In this document: positions 7,365 to 15,723 of the stretch, one piece after another
Layout: every line of letters begins with the position of its first letter
Position numbering within the stretch: the stretch's first letter is position 1
NCBI GenBank assembly: GCA_947365965.1
Contig: CANAZG010000003.1
Span: 1-64,000 of the forward strand
Origin: an uncultured Clostridia bacterium
GTDB taxonomy: Bacteria > Bacillota > Clostridia > Oscillospirales > Oscillospiraceae
Reading direction: 5' to 3'
DNA: 64,000 nt
Translations under genes and position numbers: made by a program
The notes under the pieces: generated by a model
The model's input: only the letters and a program-made list of their open reading frames with translations
Told to the model about the DNA's origin: nothing
Databases searched by the model: none

Positions 7365-7400
7365 GGTTTTCAAAAAAATTTTTAGGTTTTCAAAAAAATT
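7365..7400. promoter_or_regulatory. Paired direct repeats between divergent promoters, likely operator
   Basis: Two exact copies of GGTTTTCAAAAAAATT start 20 bases apart (7365 and 7385). They lie between the back-to-back -35 boxes of the regulator operon and the ygeY operon. A 20-base period puts both copies on roughly the same helical face, as expected for cooperative regulator binding. Confidence 0.6.
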
Positions 7401-7402
7401 GT

Positions 7403-7430
7403 TTGACAACGAAATTTTCTATGCTATGAT
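7403..7430 (+). promoter_or_regulatory. Promoter of the ygeY-ygeW-carbamate kinase operon
   Basis: TTGACA, a 16-base spacer and TATGAT preceded by TG (extended -10). It begins two bases after the second direct repeat and drives a leader of about 100 bases that contains hairpin repeat copy B. Confidence 0.8.
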
Positions 7431-7465
7431 AGAAGCAGAAACCGCAGAGGCCGGGACCGGGCGGA

Positions 7466-7502
7466 AGTTCTTTTTGATTCTTTTTCTTTCAAGAAAAAGA
7501 AT
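7466..7502. repeat. T/A-rich interspersed hairpin repeat, copy B
   Basis: AGTTCTTTTTGATTC precedes a palindrome with arms ATTCTTTTTCTT / AAGAAAAAGAAT. It lies in the 5' leader of ygeY and would fold into a hairpin in the mRNA. Confidence 0.75.
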
Positions 7503-7539
7503 GTTGACAGATAAATATGAGAAACGGAGGGCGTGACGT

Positions 7540-8925
7540 ATGGACTTTGAGGGCATCAAGAGGGCAGCGGAGGGCTACCGGGAGAACATGAGCAGATTTC
7601 TGCGGGATTTGATTGCCATTCCCAGCGAGAGCTGCGGCGAGGAGGGGGTCATCAAGCGCACGATCCTGGAGATGGAGCGGCTGGGCTTTGACCGCACGGA
7701 GATCGATCCCCAGGGCAACGCGCTGGGCTGGATGGGCCAAGGGGACAAGGTCATCGCCTTTGACGGGCATATCGACACCGTGGGCGTTGGCAACATCCTC
7801 AACTGGGAGCAGGACCCCTACCAGGGCTATGAGACCGAGGACATCATCTACGGCCGGGGCGGCTCGGACCAGGAGGGCGGCGTGGTGTCCGCCGTGTACG
7901 GGGCGAAGATCATGAAGGACCTGGGCCTCATCCCCCAGGGGTACGCGATCCTGGTGGCGGCCACGGTCCAGGAGGAGGACTGCGACGGCCTGTGCTGGCA
8001 GTACATCCACAACGAGGACGGCATCACCCCGGAGTTCGTGGTGTCCACGGAGCCCACCGACGGCGGCATCTACCGGGGCCACCGGGGCCGCATGGAGATC
8101 CGGGTGGACGTGAAGGGCGTCAGCTGCCACGGCTCCGCCCCGGAGCGGGGGGACAACGCCATCTATAAGATGGCCGATATCGTCCAGGAGATCCGGGCCC
8201 TCAACGAGAACGACGACGGAGAGGGGACCGAGATCAAGGGCTTGGTGAAGATGCTCAATCCCCAGTACAACCCGGACCACTACGAGGACGCCCGGTTCCT
8301 GGGCCGGGGCACCTGCACGGTGAGCCAGATCTTCTATACCTCCCCCAGCCGGTGCGCGGTGGCGGACAGCTGCGCGGTGTCCATTGACCGGCGCATGACC
8401 GCCGGGGAGACCTGGGACAGCTGTCTGGAGGAGATCCGGGCCCTGCCGGCGGTGAAGAAGTACGGCGAGGACGTGAAGGTCAGCATGTACATGTACGACC
8501 GCCCCGCCTGGACGGGCCTGAAGTACGAGACCGAGTGCTACTTCCCCACCTGGATCAACAAAGAGAGCGCCCCCCACGTCCAGGCTCTGGCCGAGGCCCA
8601 CAAGGCCCTCTACGGTCCGGAGCGGGTGGGCCACGCGGATCCGGACGAGAAGCTGGACGCCATGCGTCTGCGCCGCCGGCCCCTTATTGACAAGTGGACC
8701 TTCTCCACCAACGGCGTGTCCATCCAGGGCCGGTACGGCATCCCCTGCGTGGGCTTCGGTCCCGGCGCGGAGAGCCAGGCCCACGCGCCCAACGAGATTA
8801 CCTGGAAGCAGGATCTGGTCACCTGCGCGGCGGTGTACGCGGCGTGCGTGGGGCTCTATAAGGGCAAGGGCGACGAGGATGTGTGCGAGTACCGGGGCGG
8901 CAAGACAGGCAACGACATCAAATAG
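7540..8925 (+). CDS. ygeY: YgeY-type M20 peptidase/amidohydrolase
   Basis: A 461-residue zinc hydrolase of the M20 family. Metal-site segments are '[11 protein letters not shown]', '[11 protein letters not shown]', 'VQEEDCDG' with the general-base Glu pair, and the final 'ESQAHAPNE' His. It matches the YgeY subfamily, often called selenium-metabolism-linked hydrolases, rather than DapE or ArgE: longer, with the '[25 protein letters not shown]' lid. It is first in the operon with ygeW and carbamate kinase, the arrangement found in the E. coli yge cluster and in gut-bacterial urate loci. It probably cleaves an amide or ureido intermediate there. The ATG follows GGAGG by nine bases. Confidence 0.9.
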   Translation: MDFEGIKRAAEGYRENMSRFLRDLIAIPSESCGEEGVIKRTILEMERLGFDRTEIDPQGNALGWMGQGDKVIAFDGHIDTVGVGNILNWEQDPYQGYETEDIIYGRGGSDQEGGVVSAVYGAKIMKDLGLIPQGYAILVAATVQEEDCDGLCWQYIHNEDGITPEFVVSTEPTDGGIYRGHRGRMEIRVDVKGVSCHGSAPERGDNAIYKMADIVQEIRALNENDDGEGTEIKGLVKMLNPQYNPDHYEDARFLGRGTCTVSQIFYTSPSRCAVADSCAVSIDRRMTAGETWDSCLEEIRALPAVKKYGEDVKVSMYMYDRPAWTGLKYETECYFPTWINKESAPHVQALAEAHKALYGPERVGHADPDEKLDAMRLRRRPLIDKWTFSTNGVSIQGRYGIPCVGFGPGAESQAHAPNEITWKQDLVTCAAVYAACVGLYKGKGDEDVCEYRGGKTGNDIK

Positions 8926-8960
8926 CTGAAAATAGATAAATGTAGGTAATAAAGAGTTAA

Positions 8961-9008
8961 AAAGTTTTTCTTTTTGGTTCTTTTTCTTGTTCACAAAGAA
9001 AAAGAACA
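8961..9008. repeat. T/A-rich interspersed hairpin repeat, copy C
   Basis: The intercistronic copy between ygeY and ygeW. Arms GTTCTTTTTCTT / AAGAAAAAGAAC enclose GTTCAC; preceded by AAAGTTTTTCTTTTTG. It shares the GTTCAC/GTGAAC centre with copy D. Confidence 0.75.
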
Positions 9009-9046
9009 GGCCGCATAAAATAAGGATATAAAGGAGACGATAAGCA

Positions 9047-10240
9047 ATGAGCAAGACAGAGCAGCTGGCCCAGGGCTTGGAAAAGCTGAAGATCAACGGC
9101 ATGTATAAAAACGACTTCTATTGGACCTGGGACAAGACGGACGACGAGCTGGCGGCGGTCTTTGCCGTGGCCGACGCCCTGCGGGATCTGCGGGAGCGGA
9201 ACATCTCCACCCGGATTTTCGACTCCGGCCTGGGCATCTCCATCTTCCGGGACAACTCCACCCGCACCCGGTTCTCCTTCGCCTCCGCCTGCAATCTGCT
9301 GGGCCTGGAGGTCAGCGACCTGGACGAGAAGAAGAGCCAGATTGCCCACGGCGAGACGGTCCGGGAGACGGCCAACATGGTCTCCTTCATGGCCGACGTG
9401 ATCGGCATCCGGGACGACATGTTCATCGAGGAGGGCCACAAGTACCAGAAGACCTTTATGGACGCCCTGGACGAGGGGTATGAGAAGGGCATTCTGGAGC
9501 AGCGGCCCACCCTGGTGAACCTCCAGTGCGACGTGGACCACCCCACCCAGTCCATGGCGGATCTGCTCCATGTGATCCACCAGTTCGGCGGCGTGGAGAA
9601 CCTGAAAGGGAAGAAGGTGGCCATGACCTGGGCCTACTCCCCCAGCTACGGCAAGCCCCTGAGCGTGCCCCAGGGCATCATCGGCTTGTTCACCCGGTTC
9701 GGCATGGACGTGACCCTGGCCCATCCGGAGGGGTACGAGGTGATGCCGGAGATCGAGGACATCGCCCGGAAAAACGCGGCGGCCTCCGGCGGGGCCTTCC
9801 GGAAGGTGAACTCCATGGCCGAGGCCTTCCAGGGCGCGGACATTGTCTACCCCAAGAGCTGGGCCCCCTTCAAGGCCATGGAGAAGCGCACCCAGCTCTA
9901 CCGGGAGGGGAACAAGGCGGGCATTGACCGGCTGGAGCAGGAGCTGCTGGCCCAGAACGCCCAGCACAAGGACTGGTCCTGCACCGAGGAGATGATGAAG
10001 CTGACCCGGGAGGGCCGGGCGCTCTACATGCACTGCCTGCCCGCCGACATCACGGGACTGAGCTGCCAGGAGGGCGAGGTGGACAACTCCGTGTTTGACC
10101 GCTACATCCAGCCCCTGTACAAGGAGGCGTCCTTCAAGCCCTACATCATCGCGGCCATGATCTTCCTCAGCAAGGTCAAGGACCCTGTGTCCGCCCTGCG
10201 CGCTCTGGAGCGGGCCGGCGGGAAGCGGAAGGCGTTTTAA
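9047..10240 (+). CDS. ygeW: YgeW-type carbamoyltransferase
   Basis: A 397-residue member of the aspartate/ornithine carbamoyltransferase superfamily. The carbamoyl-phosphate loop is 'FRDNSTRTRFSF' (STRTR). The second-domain motif is 'HCLPADITGLSCQEGEVD', which has the HCLP catalytic segment but not the ornithine or aspartate signature. 'CDVDHPTQSMADLL' is the domain-bridging helix. Length and motifs match YgeW, a knotted carbamoyltransferase whose natural acceptor is unresolved. With carbamate kinase downstream it most likely runs in the phosphorolytic direction, turning a ureido compound into an amine plus carbamoyl phosphate. The start has AAGGAG at good spacing. Confidence 0.92.
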   Translation: MSKTEQLAQGLEKLKINGMYKNDFYWTWDKTDDELAAVFAVADALRDLRERNISTRIFDSGLGISIFRDNSTRTRFSFASACNLLGLEVSDLDEKKSQIAHGETVRETANMVSFMADVIGIRDDMFIEEGHKYQKTFMDALDEGYEKGILEQRPTLVNLQCDVDHPTQSMADLLHVIHQFGGVENLKGKKVAMTWAYSPSYGKPLSVPQGIIGLFTRFGMDVTLAHPEGYEVMPEIEDIARKNAAASGGAFRKVNSMAEAFQGADIVYPKSWAPFKAMEKRTQLYREGNKAGIDRLEQELLAQNAQHKDWSCTEEMMKLTREGRALYMHCLPADITGLSCQEGEVDNSVFDRYIQPLYKEASFKPYIIAAMIFLSKVKDPVSALRALERAGGKRKAF

Positions 10241-10290
10241 GGGCCCGTTCAGCATTCGCACCCGATGAATGCAGGCCGGGACAGGCGTAC

Positions 10291-10321
10291 ATACGGCTCC
10301 CCCTCCCGGGGGGAGCCGTAT
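10291..10321. terminator. Intercistronic hairpin between ygeW and carbamate kinase
   Basis: Arms ATACGGCTCCCCC / GGGGGAGCCGTAT with a short loop, lacking a T-run. It is more likely a partial terminator or mRNA-stability hairpin than a full stop, since carbamate kinase has no clear promoter of its own. Confidence 0.5.
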
Positions 10322-10352
10322 GGATACTAGGAAATGAGTTGAGGATGGATCT

Positions 10353-11294
10353 ATGAGCAAGCGCATCGTCATCGCCCTGGGGGGCAACGCCCTGGGGAAC
10401 ACGCTGCCCGAGCAGGCGGCAGCGGTGAAAATTACCGCCCGGGCCATCGTGGATCTGATCGAGGACGGCAACCAGGTGGTGGTGGCCCACGGAAACGGCC
10501 CCCAGGTGGGGATTATCAACAACGCCATGGCGGCCCTCCAGAAGGAGGACCCCAGCCAGGGCTTCACCCCGCTGTCTGTCTGCGGGGCCATGAGCCAGGC
10601 CTACATTGGCTATGACCTGCAAAACGCCTTCCGGGAGGAGCTGCTCAACCGGGGCATCTGCAATATGCCCGTTTGCTCCATTGTCACCCAGGTGGAGGTG
10701 GACCCGGCGGACCCGGCCTTTGACCAACCCTCCAAGCCCATTGGAAAGTTCATGAGCGCGGAGGAGGCCCGGGCGTATGCGGACCAGACCGGCAATCTGG
10801 TCCGGGAGGACGCGGGCCGGGGCTGGCGGCGGTACGTGGCGTCCCCTAAGCCCAAGCACATCATCGAGGCCGGGGCCATCCGGGCCCTGACCGAGGACGG
10901 CCATCTGGTCATCTGCTGCGGCGGCGGGGGCATCCCGGTCTACCGCACGGAGAAGAACCACCTCAAGGGCGCGGCGGCGGTGATTGACAAGGACTTTGCC
11001 TCCGAGCTGCTGGCGGAGCAGCTGGACGCGGACATGCTCATCATCCTCACCGCTGTGGAGAAGGTGGCGGTCAACTTCCGCAAGGAGAACGAGCAGTGGC
11101 TGGACGCCATGACCCCGGAGCAGGCCCTTCAGTACGCCCGGGAGGGGCAGTTCGCCCCCGGCTCCATGCTGCCGAAGGTGGAGGCGGCGGTGAAGTTCGC
11201 CCAGTCCAAGCCCGGCCGGGAGGCCCTCATCACCCTTCTGGAGAAGGCCCGGGAGGGCATTGCCGGCAAGACCGGCACCGTCATACGGCAGTAG
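10353..11294 (+). CDS. arcC: Carbamate kinase
   Basis: This 313-residue amino-acid-kinase-fold enzyme transfers phosphate from carbamoyl phosphate to ADP, giving ATP, CO2 and ammonia. 'IVIALGGNALGNT', 'VVVAHGNGPQVG', 'VICCGGGGIPV' and 'GSMLPKVEAAVKF' are the family motifs in order. It is third in the ygeY-ygeW unit (the yqeA position in E. coli), so it probably harvests energy from carbamoyl phosphate released by YgeW, not from the arginine deiminase route, which is absent here. GAGGATGGATCT precedes the ATG. A strong hairpin follows the stop. Confidence 0.95.
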   Translation: MSKRIVIALGGNALGNTLPEQAAAVKITARAIVDLIEDGNQVVVAHGNGPQVGIINNAMAALQKEDPSQGFTPLSVCGAMSQAYIGYDLQNAFREELLNRGICNMPVCSIVTQVEVDPADPAFDQPSKPIGKFMSAEEARAYADQTGNLVREDAGRGWRRYVASPKPKHIIEAGAIRALTEDGHLVICCGGGGIPVYRTEKNHLKGAAAVIDKDFASELLAEQLDADMLIILTAVEKVAVNFRKENEQWLDAMTPEQALQYAREGQFAPGSMLPKVEAAVKFAQSKPGREALITLLEKAREGIAGKTGTVIRQ

Positions 11295-11300
11295 AACCGA

Positions 11301-11324
11301 GCCCCCGCCGGATATCCGGCGGGG
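11301..11324. terminator. Terminator of the ygeY-ygeW-arcC operon
   Basis: Palindrome CCCCCGCCGGAT / ATCCGGCGGGGG just after the carbamate kinase stop, followed by CCGCTTCTTCCTT. Confidence 0.7.
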
Positions 11325-11332
11325 GCCGCTTC

Positions 11333-11384
11333 TTCCTTGAGACGCAGAGGACGGCGCACAGCATCCGCTATGCGCCGTCCTTTC
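11333..11384. repeat. GGACGGCGCA hairpin repeat, copy 1 (bidirectional terminator)
   Basis: GAGACGCAGAGGACGGCGCA then a short loop and TGCGCCGTCCTTTCC. The same element recurs at 26282-26333 with only a few changes. Both copies lie between a plus-strand gene end and a minus-strand gene end. Confidence 0.75.
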
Positions 11385-11386
11385 CT

Positions 11387-12271
11387 CTAATACAGGTTAT
11401 TCTCCCTGCGGTTGATATTCCTCCGCAGGCAGCTGCCCAGGCTGGTGATGCACAGCAGGGCAGCCACCAGAAACCCGCCGGGGATCAGGATGATCCACCA
11501 CGCCCCGGACAGCAGGGCCTTCTCCGACAGAGAGAGCATACTCCCCCAGGTGACCACCTCCACCGGCAGGCCGATGCCCATGAAGCTGAGGGTGGACTCG
11601 GCCACAATGGCGCTGCGCACGTTCATCACCGCCATGAACATGATGGAGGAGACGAAGTTGGGCGTCAGGTGCCGCCACAGGATGTGGAAAAAGCCGCCTC
11701 CCATGCACCGGGAGGCCAGCACGTACTCGCTGGCGCGGATCTGCCGCACCTCCGTGCGCACAATCTTCGCCATGCCGGTCCAGCTGGTGACGCCGATGAC
11801 CAGGGCGATGCTCAGGGGGCTGGCCTTCCCCAGCACGGCCTGGAGCAGCACCACCACCAACAGGTTCGGCACGCTCAGCAGGATCTCCGTCAGGCGCATG
11901 AGCAGTCCGTCCAGCCACGCCGGGGCGCATCCGCTGGCCGCGCCGAAGAGAATGGCAATGGCTGCGGACAGCAGAGCTGCGGCCACGCCGATAAACAGGG
12001 AGAGCCGGCCGCCGTACCAGATCATGGAGAACACGTCCCGGCCCATGGCGTCCGTGCCGAAGAGGAACGCCTTCCCGGGCGGCACGCTGCACCGGGTCAG
12101 ATCCATATAGGAGGGATCCCTGGTCCCCATCAGGGGGAGGAGCAGGCAGCCCAGGACGATCAGTGCCAGTACGCCGGCGGAGAGGAGGGGCTTGCCCTCA
12201 TGCCATTTTCTCTTTCTGACAGGCGGGTCCGGCAGAGGGCGGATGCCCACAATCTCAAAGCGCTCCTTCAT
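11387..12271 (-). CDS. Oligopeptide/nickel-type ABC permease, OppC/DppC-like
   Basis: A 294-residue inner-membrane permease with the N-terminal OppC extension and one membrane segment ('LLSAGVLALIVLGCLLLPLMG'). The binding-protein-dependent transport domain follows, with 'EILLSVPNLLVVVLLQAVLG' and the cytoplasmic EAA-type loop 'EVRQIRASEYVLASRCMGGG'. 'FLFGTDAMGRDVFSMIWYGGR' is the classic DppC/OppC signature. It overlaps oppB by four bases (ATGA) and ends the operon. With OppB it forms the channel for di/oligopeptides or a metal chelate. Confidence 0.92.
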   Translation of the reverse strand: MKERFEIVGIRPLPDPPVRKRKWHEGKPLLSAGVLALIVLGCLLLPLMGTRDPSYMDLTRCSVPPGKAFLFGTDAMGRDVFSMIWYGGRLSLFIGVAAALLSAAIAILFGAASGCAPAWLDGLLMRLTEILLSVPNLLVVVLLQAVLGKASPLSIALVIGVTSWTGMAKIVRTEVRQIRASEYVLASRCMGGGFFHILWRHLTPNFVSSIMFMAVMNVRSAIVAESTLSFMGIGLPVEVVTWGSMLSLSEKALLSGAWWIILIPGGFLVAALLCITSLGSCLRRNINRRENNLY

Positions 12272-13263
12272 CGCTCCGTCACCTCCGGCGCCTGGGGCCG
12301 GACCCGGGGATCAATCCGCTCGTTGATGATCTGGGCCGCCATGCTGCACAATATGACCAGGGCGCCGGACATGAGGCACAGCAGCATCAGCAGGTTGTAG
12401 TCCTTGTACCGGGCGCTCTCATAGGACAGGGTGCCCAGGCCCGGGTAGGAGAACACTGTCTCCACGATGTAGGTCCCCCCCAGCACGTGGGGTACAGAGA
12501 TGGCCATGATGCTCAGATAGGAGGGGATGGTGTTGCGCAGGCAGTGGCGGAACATGACGCTCCGCTTGGTGAGCCCCTTGGCCTTGGCCAGCAGCACGTA
12601 GTCCGCCCGGACCTCCTCCAGGATCCGGTTGCGGACCATGTAGGCGTAGTACCACAGGTGGCTGAGCACCACGATGCTCAGGGGGAGGACCAGGTGGGCC
12701 AGCCGGTCCAGCCAGTCGTCCCCCCTTCCCACGGAGTAGGCCCCCGAGCTGGGCAGCCACCGCAGGGTCACGGAGAACACCAGGATGAACACCAGGGACA
12801 GCCAGAACTCGGGGATGCAGCTGGAGACCGTGCCCACCCTGCACAGCAGCCGGTCCAGGGGCCGGTCCTCGTACCACGCGCACAGAACGCCCAGCAGCAT
12901 GGACAGCGCGAAGATCAGCAGAAATCCGGCCCCGCCCAGCAGCAGGGTGTTGCCGATCCTGCCGGCGATCACCTCCGTCACGTCCATCTTGTATTTATAG
13001 GAGATCCCGAAGTCACCCTGGAGGGTCCTTGCCAGCCAGCGGACGTACTGGACGGAGATGGGCTCGTTGAGCCCCAGCCGCTCCTCCGCCCAGGCCCGCT
13101 CTGCGGGGCTCATCTTCTCCACCCGGGTACCGTAATAGGAGACCAGGGGGTCTCCAGGGGCCAGCCTGGAGACGTAGAACGCCGCCAGGGACAGCACCAG
13201 CACGCTGAGCACAAAGAGCAGGGCTTTTTTCCCCCAGTAGATGATCTGTTTCCGCGCCGTCAT
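12268..13263 (-). CDS. Oligopeptide/nickel-type ABC permease, OppB/DppB-like
   Basis: A 331-residue permease. The N-terminal segment 'ALLFVLSVLVLSLAAFYVSRLAPGDP' is the DppB/OppB opening, and 'EEVRADYVLLAKAKGLTKRSVMFRHCLRN' is the EAA loop that docks the ATPases. I moved the start from the track's 13317 to ATG 13263, which has GGAGG seven bases upstream. It is separated from the ATPase genes by a GNAT gene, unusual because opp clusters normally keep the transporter genes contiguous. The substrate cannot be told from sequence. Confidence 0.92.
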   Translation of the reverse strand: MTARKQIIYWGKKALLFVLSVLVLSLAAFYVSRLAPGDPLVSYYGTRVEKMSPAERAWAEERLGLNEPISVQYVRWLARTLQGDFGISYKYKMDVTEVIAGRIGNTLLLGGAGFLLIFALSMLLGVLCAWYEDRPLDRLLCRVGTVSSCIPEFWLSLVFILVFSVTLRWLPSSGAYSVGRGDDWLDRLAHLVLPLSIVVLSHLWYYAYMVRNRILEEVRADYVLLAKAKGLTKRSVMFRHCLRNTIPSYLSIMAISVPHVLGGTYIVETVFSYPGLGTLSYESARYKDYNLLMLLCLMSGALVILCSMAAQIINERIDPRVRPQAPEVTER

Positions 13264-13329
13264 CCCGCCGCCTCCTTCCCCAAAATTTTTCCCTAAAGCG
13301 TTTCTCTGCACATACACGGTGGCAAAGGC

Positions 13330-13791
13330 CTACAGCCTCATACGCATCACCTTGCGGTCCTCGGTAAACGCCATGCTCTCGTATAACTTGACAGCGCCCT
13401 CATTTTGCGTGAGCACGCCCAGCTCAATATACTCCAATTTTCTTGCCGCCGCCCAATCCTTTACCGCTTGAATGAGCCGCCGCCCAATGCCCTTACCTCT
13501 CTGATCGGAGGCCACAAAAAGGTCCAGGAGATACGCGTATTGGAGGGGAACAAAGCACGGAAAGGGGGGCGTACTCTTCTGCTGCACAAGAGCGAATCCC
13601 AGCACCTGCTGATTCTCTTTTGCAAGGAATATATCATCGCTTTCGCTTTCAATGACGGATTGGATAAAATCCCCGTCCTGACCCGCAGCTCTGAAAAAGT
13701 CAGGCTGCAGCCTGGACATATCCTCAAATAGGGTCTCATAGAGCTTTTTGATCGCATCTATGTCCGTTATACTGGCCAATTCTATGGTCAT
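13330..13791 (-). CDS. GNAT family N-acetyltransferase
   Basis: A 153-residue acetyltransferase hidden inside a longer track ORF. The acetyl-CoA loop is 'YLLDLFVASDQRGKGIGRRLIQAV' (RGKGIG is the Q/RxxGxG/A motif), with a C-terminal 'LYESMAFTEDRKVMRMRL' typical of the family. The ATG at 13791 lies two bases after the oppF stop, with GGAGCGGGGAGGATTG as ribosome site. It therefore belongs to the transporter operon and may acetylate an imported amine or peptide. Target unknown. Confidence 0.85.
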   Translation of the reverse strand: MTIELASITDIDAIKKLYETLFEDMSRLQPDFFRAAGQDGDFIQSVIESESDDIFLAKENQQVLGFALVQQKSTPPFPCFVPLQYAYLLDLFVASDQRGKGIGRRLIQAVKDWAAARKLEYIELGVLTQNEGAVKLYESMAFTEDRKVMRMRL

Positions 13792-13793
13792 TT

Positions 13794-14702
13794 TCAATCC
13801 TCCCCGCTCCCAGAGGAGCGTAACACAAAGTGATCCGGCCCTGCCTCCCGCAGCGCGCCCCCCGGGGGCAGATCCTCCCCGTGGAAGGTGACCAGCTGCC
13901 GGCTCCGCTCCCGCCGGGGGTCCGGGATGGGGATGGCGGACAGCAGGGCCCGGGTGTAGGGGTGCAGGGGGTTGGAAAAGAGCTCCGCCGTGGGGGCGGT
14001 CTCCACCAAACGGCCCCGGTACATAACCCCCACCCGGTCGCACAGAAACTCCACCATGGCCAGATCGTGGGCGATGAACAGGAAGGAGAACCCGTGCTCC
14101 TGTTGGAGGTGCTTGAAGAGGTTGACGATCTGGGCCTGGATGGACACGTCCAGGGACGCGATAGGCTCGTCCGCCACCAGCAGCTCCGGCTCCATGGCCA
14201 GGGCCCGGGCGATGGCCACCCGCTGCCGCTGGCCGCCGGAGAGCTCCGGGGGATACTTGTCCAGAAAGCTCTCGTCCAGGCCCACGTAGTGCATCTGGAA
14301 GGCCGCCTCCGCCCGCAGGGACCCCCGGGGCGGGACGACGCGCTGGATCCGCAGGGGCTCGGTGATGATGTCCCACACCCGCATCCGCTGGTTCAGGCTG
14401 GAGCTGGTGTCCTGGAAGATGAGCTGGCGGGTGGTTTGCAGCATCCGCCGGTTGGCCCGGAAAGCGGCAGCGTCGCAGGTGTCGATTCCCTTGTACAGGA
14501 TCCGGCCGCTCCGGGGCCGGTAGAGGTTCATCACGCACCGGGCCGCCGTGGACTTGCCGGACCCGGACTCCCCCACCAGACCAAAGATTTCCCCCCGGCG
14601 GATCTGGAAGGACACGTCGTCCACCGCCCGGACGGACATCCTCCGATTCAGGGGGAAGACGTGGGTCAGGTGCTGGACATCCAGCAGAATTTCCTCAGCC
14701 AT
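13794..14702 (-). CDS. Oligopeptide ABC ATPase, OppF/DppF-like
   Basis: A 302-residue nucleotide-binding subunit: Walker A 'GESGSGKST', signature 'LSGGQRQRVAIA', Walker B 'LLVADEP', and the OppF-type C-terminal 'NPLHPYTRALLSAIPIPDP'. It overlaps oppD by eight bases, so the two ATPases are made in equal amounts and probably act as a heterodimer on OppB/OppC. The C-terminus is short and lacks the Cys-rich iron-sulfur motif seen in some DppF proteins. Confidence 0.93.
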   Translation of the reverse strand: MAEEILLDVQHLTHVFPLNRRMSVRAVDDVSFQIRRGEIFGLVGESGSGKSTAARCVMNLYRPRSGRILYKGIDTCDAAAFRANRRMLQTTRQLIFQDTSSSLNQRMRVWDIITEPLRIQRVVPPRGSLRAEAAFQMHYVGLDESFLDKYPPELSGGQRQRVAIARALAMEPELLVADEPIASLDVSIQAQIVNLFKHLQQEHGFSFLFIAHDLAMVEFLCDRVGVMYRGRLVETAPTAELFSNPLHPYTRALLSAIPIPDPRRERSRQLVTFHGEDLPPGGALREAGPDHFVLRSSGSGED

Positions 14703-15705
14703 GGGCTCCTCCTATCGGCGGCGTGATCCGGGGCGCCCGCTCATCCAGGAGCCAGGTGGCCGCGTAGTGGGTGTCTGTGACGCGGAACATGGGGGGCTCC
14801 TCCTCGTAGTCGATGGCCAGGGCGTACTCATTGCGGCAGGCGAAGGCGTCCCCCGCCGGCGGGTGGGCCAGATTGGGGGGCATCCCGGGGATGGTGTAGA
14901 GGCTGTCCCGGCCCCGGTTCAGGGCCGGCAGGGCCCGCAGGAGGCCCCAGGTGTAGGGGTGGCGGGGATCGTAGAAGATCTCCTCCGCCGTGCCGGTCTC
15001 CACGATCCGCCCCGCGTACATCACCGCCACCCGGTCCGCCACCCGGGCCACCACCCCCAGATCGTGGGTGACAAAGACCGTGGCCGTGCCCAGCCGGGCC
15101 TGAACGTCCCGCAGGAGGTCCAGGATCTGGGCCTGGATGGTCACGTCCAGGGCCGTGGTTGGCTCGTCGGCAAAGAGAATGCTGGGGCTCCCGGCCAGGG
15201 CGATGGCCATGACGCCGCGCTGCCGCTGGCCGCCGGAGAAGTTGTGGGGGTAGAGCTTCATCCGCTCCTCGGGCCTGTCGATGCCCACCAGGGTCATCAG
15301 CTCCATGACCCGCTGCCGCACCGCGCCGCCGGAGAGGCCCGGCTGGTGGACCCGGACCGCCTCCCCGATCTGCGCACCCAGGGTCATGGTGGGGTTGAGG
15401 GCGGTCATGGGGTCCTGGAAGACCATGGAGAAGAGCTTGCCCCGGAGCCTGTGCATGTCCCGCTCCCGGCAGCCGGTGATATCCGCGCCGTTGACCACGA
15501 TGCTGCCGGACTGGATCCTGGCCGTCCGGGGCAGCAGCTTCATGATGCTCTTGCACAGCACGCTCTTGCCGCAGCCGGACTCCCCCACCACCGCCAGCAC
15601 CTCCCCCGGCCGGAGGGAGAAGCTGACATTGCGCACCGCCTGTACCTCGCCGGCGGGGGTGAAGAAGCTGACGGACAGGTTTTTCACTTCTAACAGCTCT
15701 GCCAT
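14695..15705 (-). CDS. Oligopeptide ABC ATPase, OppD/DppD-like
   Basis: A 336-residue ATPase with Walker A 'GESGCGKSV', signature 'FSGGQRQRGVMAIA', Walker B 'ILFADEPTTALD' and the H-loop 'VTHDLGVVARVAD'. The C-terminal oligopeptide-transporter extension 'DPRHPYTWGLLRALPALNRG...PPNLAHPPAGDAFACRN' is present. It sits 18 bases after the oppA stop. It partners with the OppF-like protein to drive import. Confidence 0.93.
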   Translation of the reverse strand: MAELLEVKNLSVSFFTPAGEVQAVRNVSFSLRPGEVLAVVGESGCGKSVLCKSIMKLLPRTARIQSGSIVVNGADITGCRERDMHRLRGKLFSMVFQDPMTALNPTMTLGAQIGEAVRVHQPGLSGGAVRQRVMELMTLVGIDRPEERMKLYPHNFSGGQRQRGVMAIALAGSPSILFADEPTTALDVTIQAQILDLLRDVQARLGTATVFVTHDLGVVARVADRVAVMYAGRIVETGTAEEIFYDPRHPYTWGLLRALPALNRGRDSLYTIPGMPPNLAHPPAGDAFACRNEYALAIDYEEEPPMFRVTDTHYAATWLLDERAPRITPPIGGAHG

Positions 15706-15723
15706 AGGCCGCCCCCTGTCAAA

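Noticed and set aside
7466-9008. Hairpin repeats considered as a CRISPR array
   Set aside because: Copies are kilobases apart, palindromic and imperfect, with no regular spacers and no cas genes.
7489-9102. 537-residue minus-strand ORF
   Set aside because: Antisense to ygeY; starts in the hairpin repeat and has no recognisable domain.
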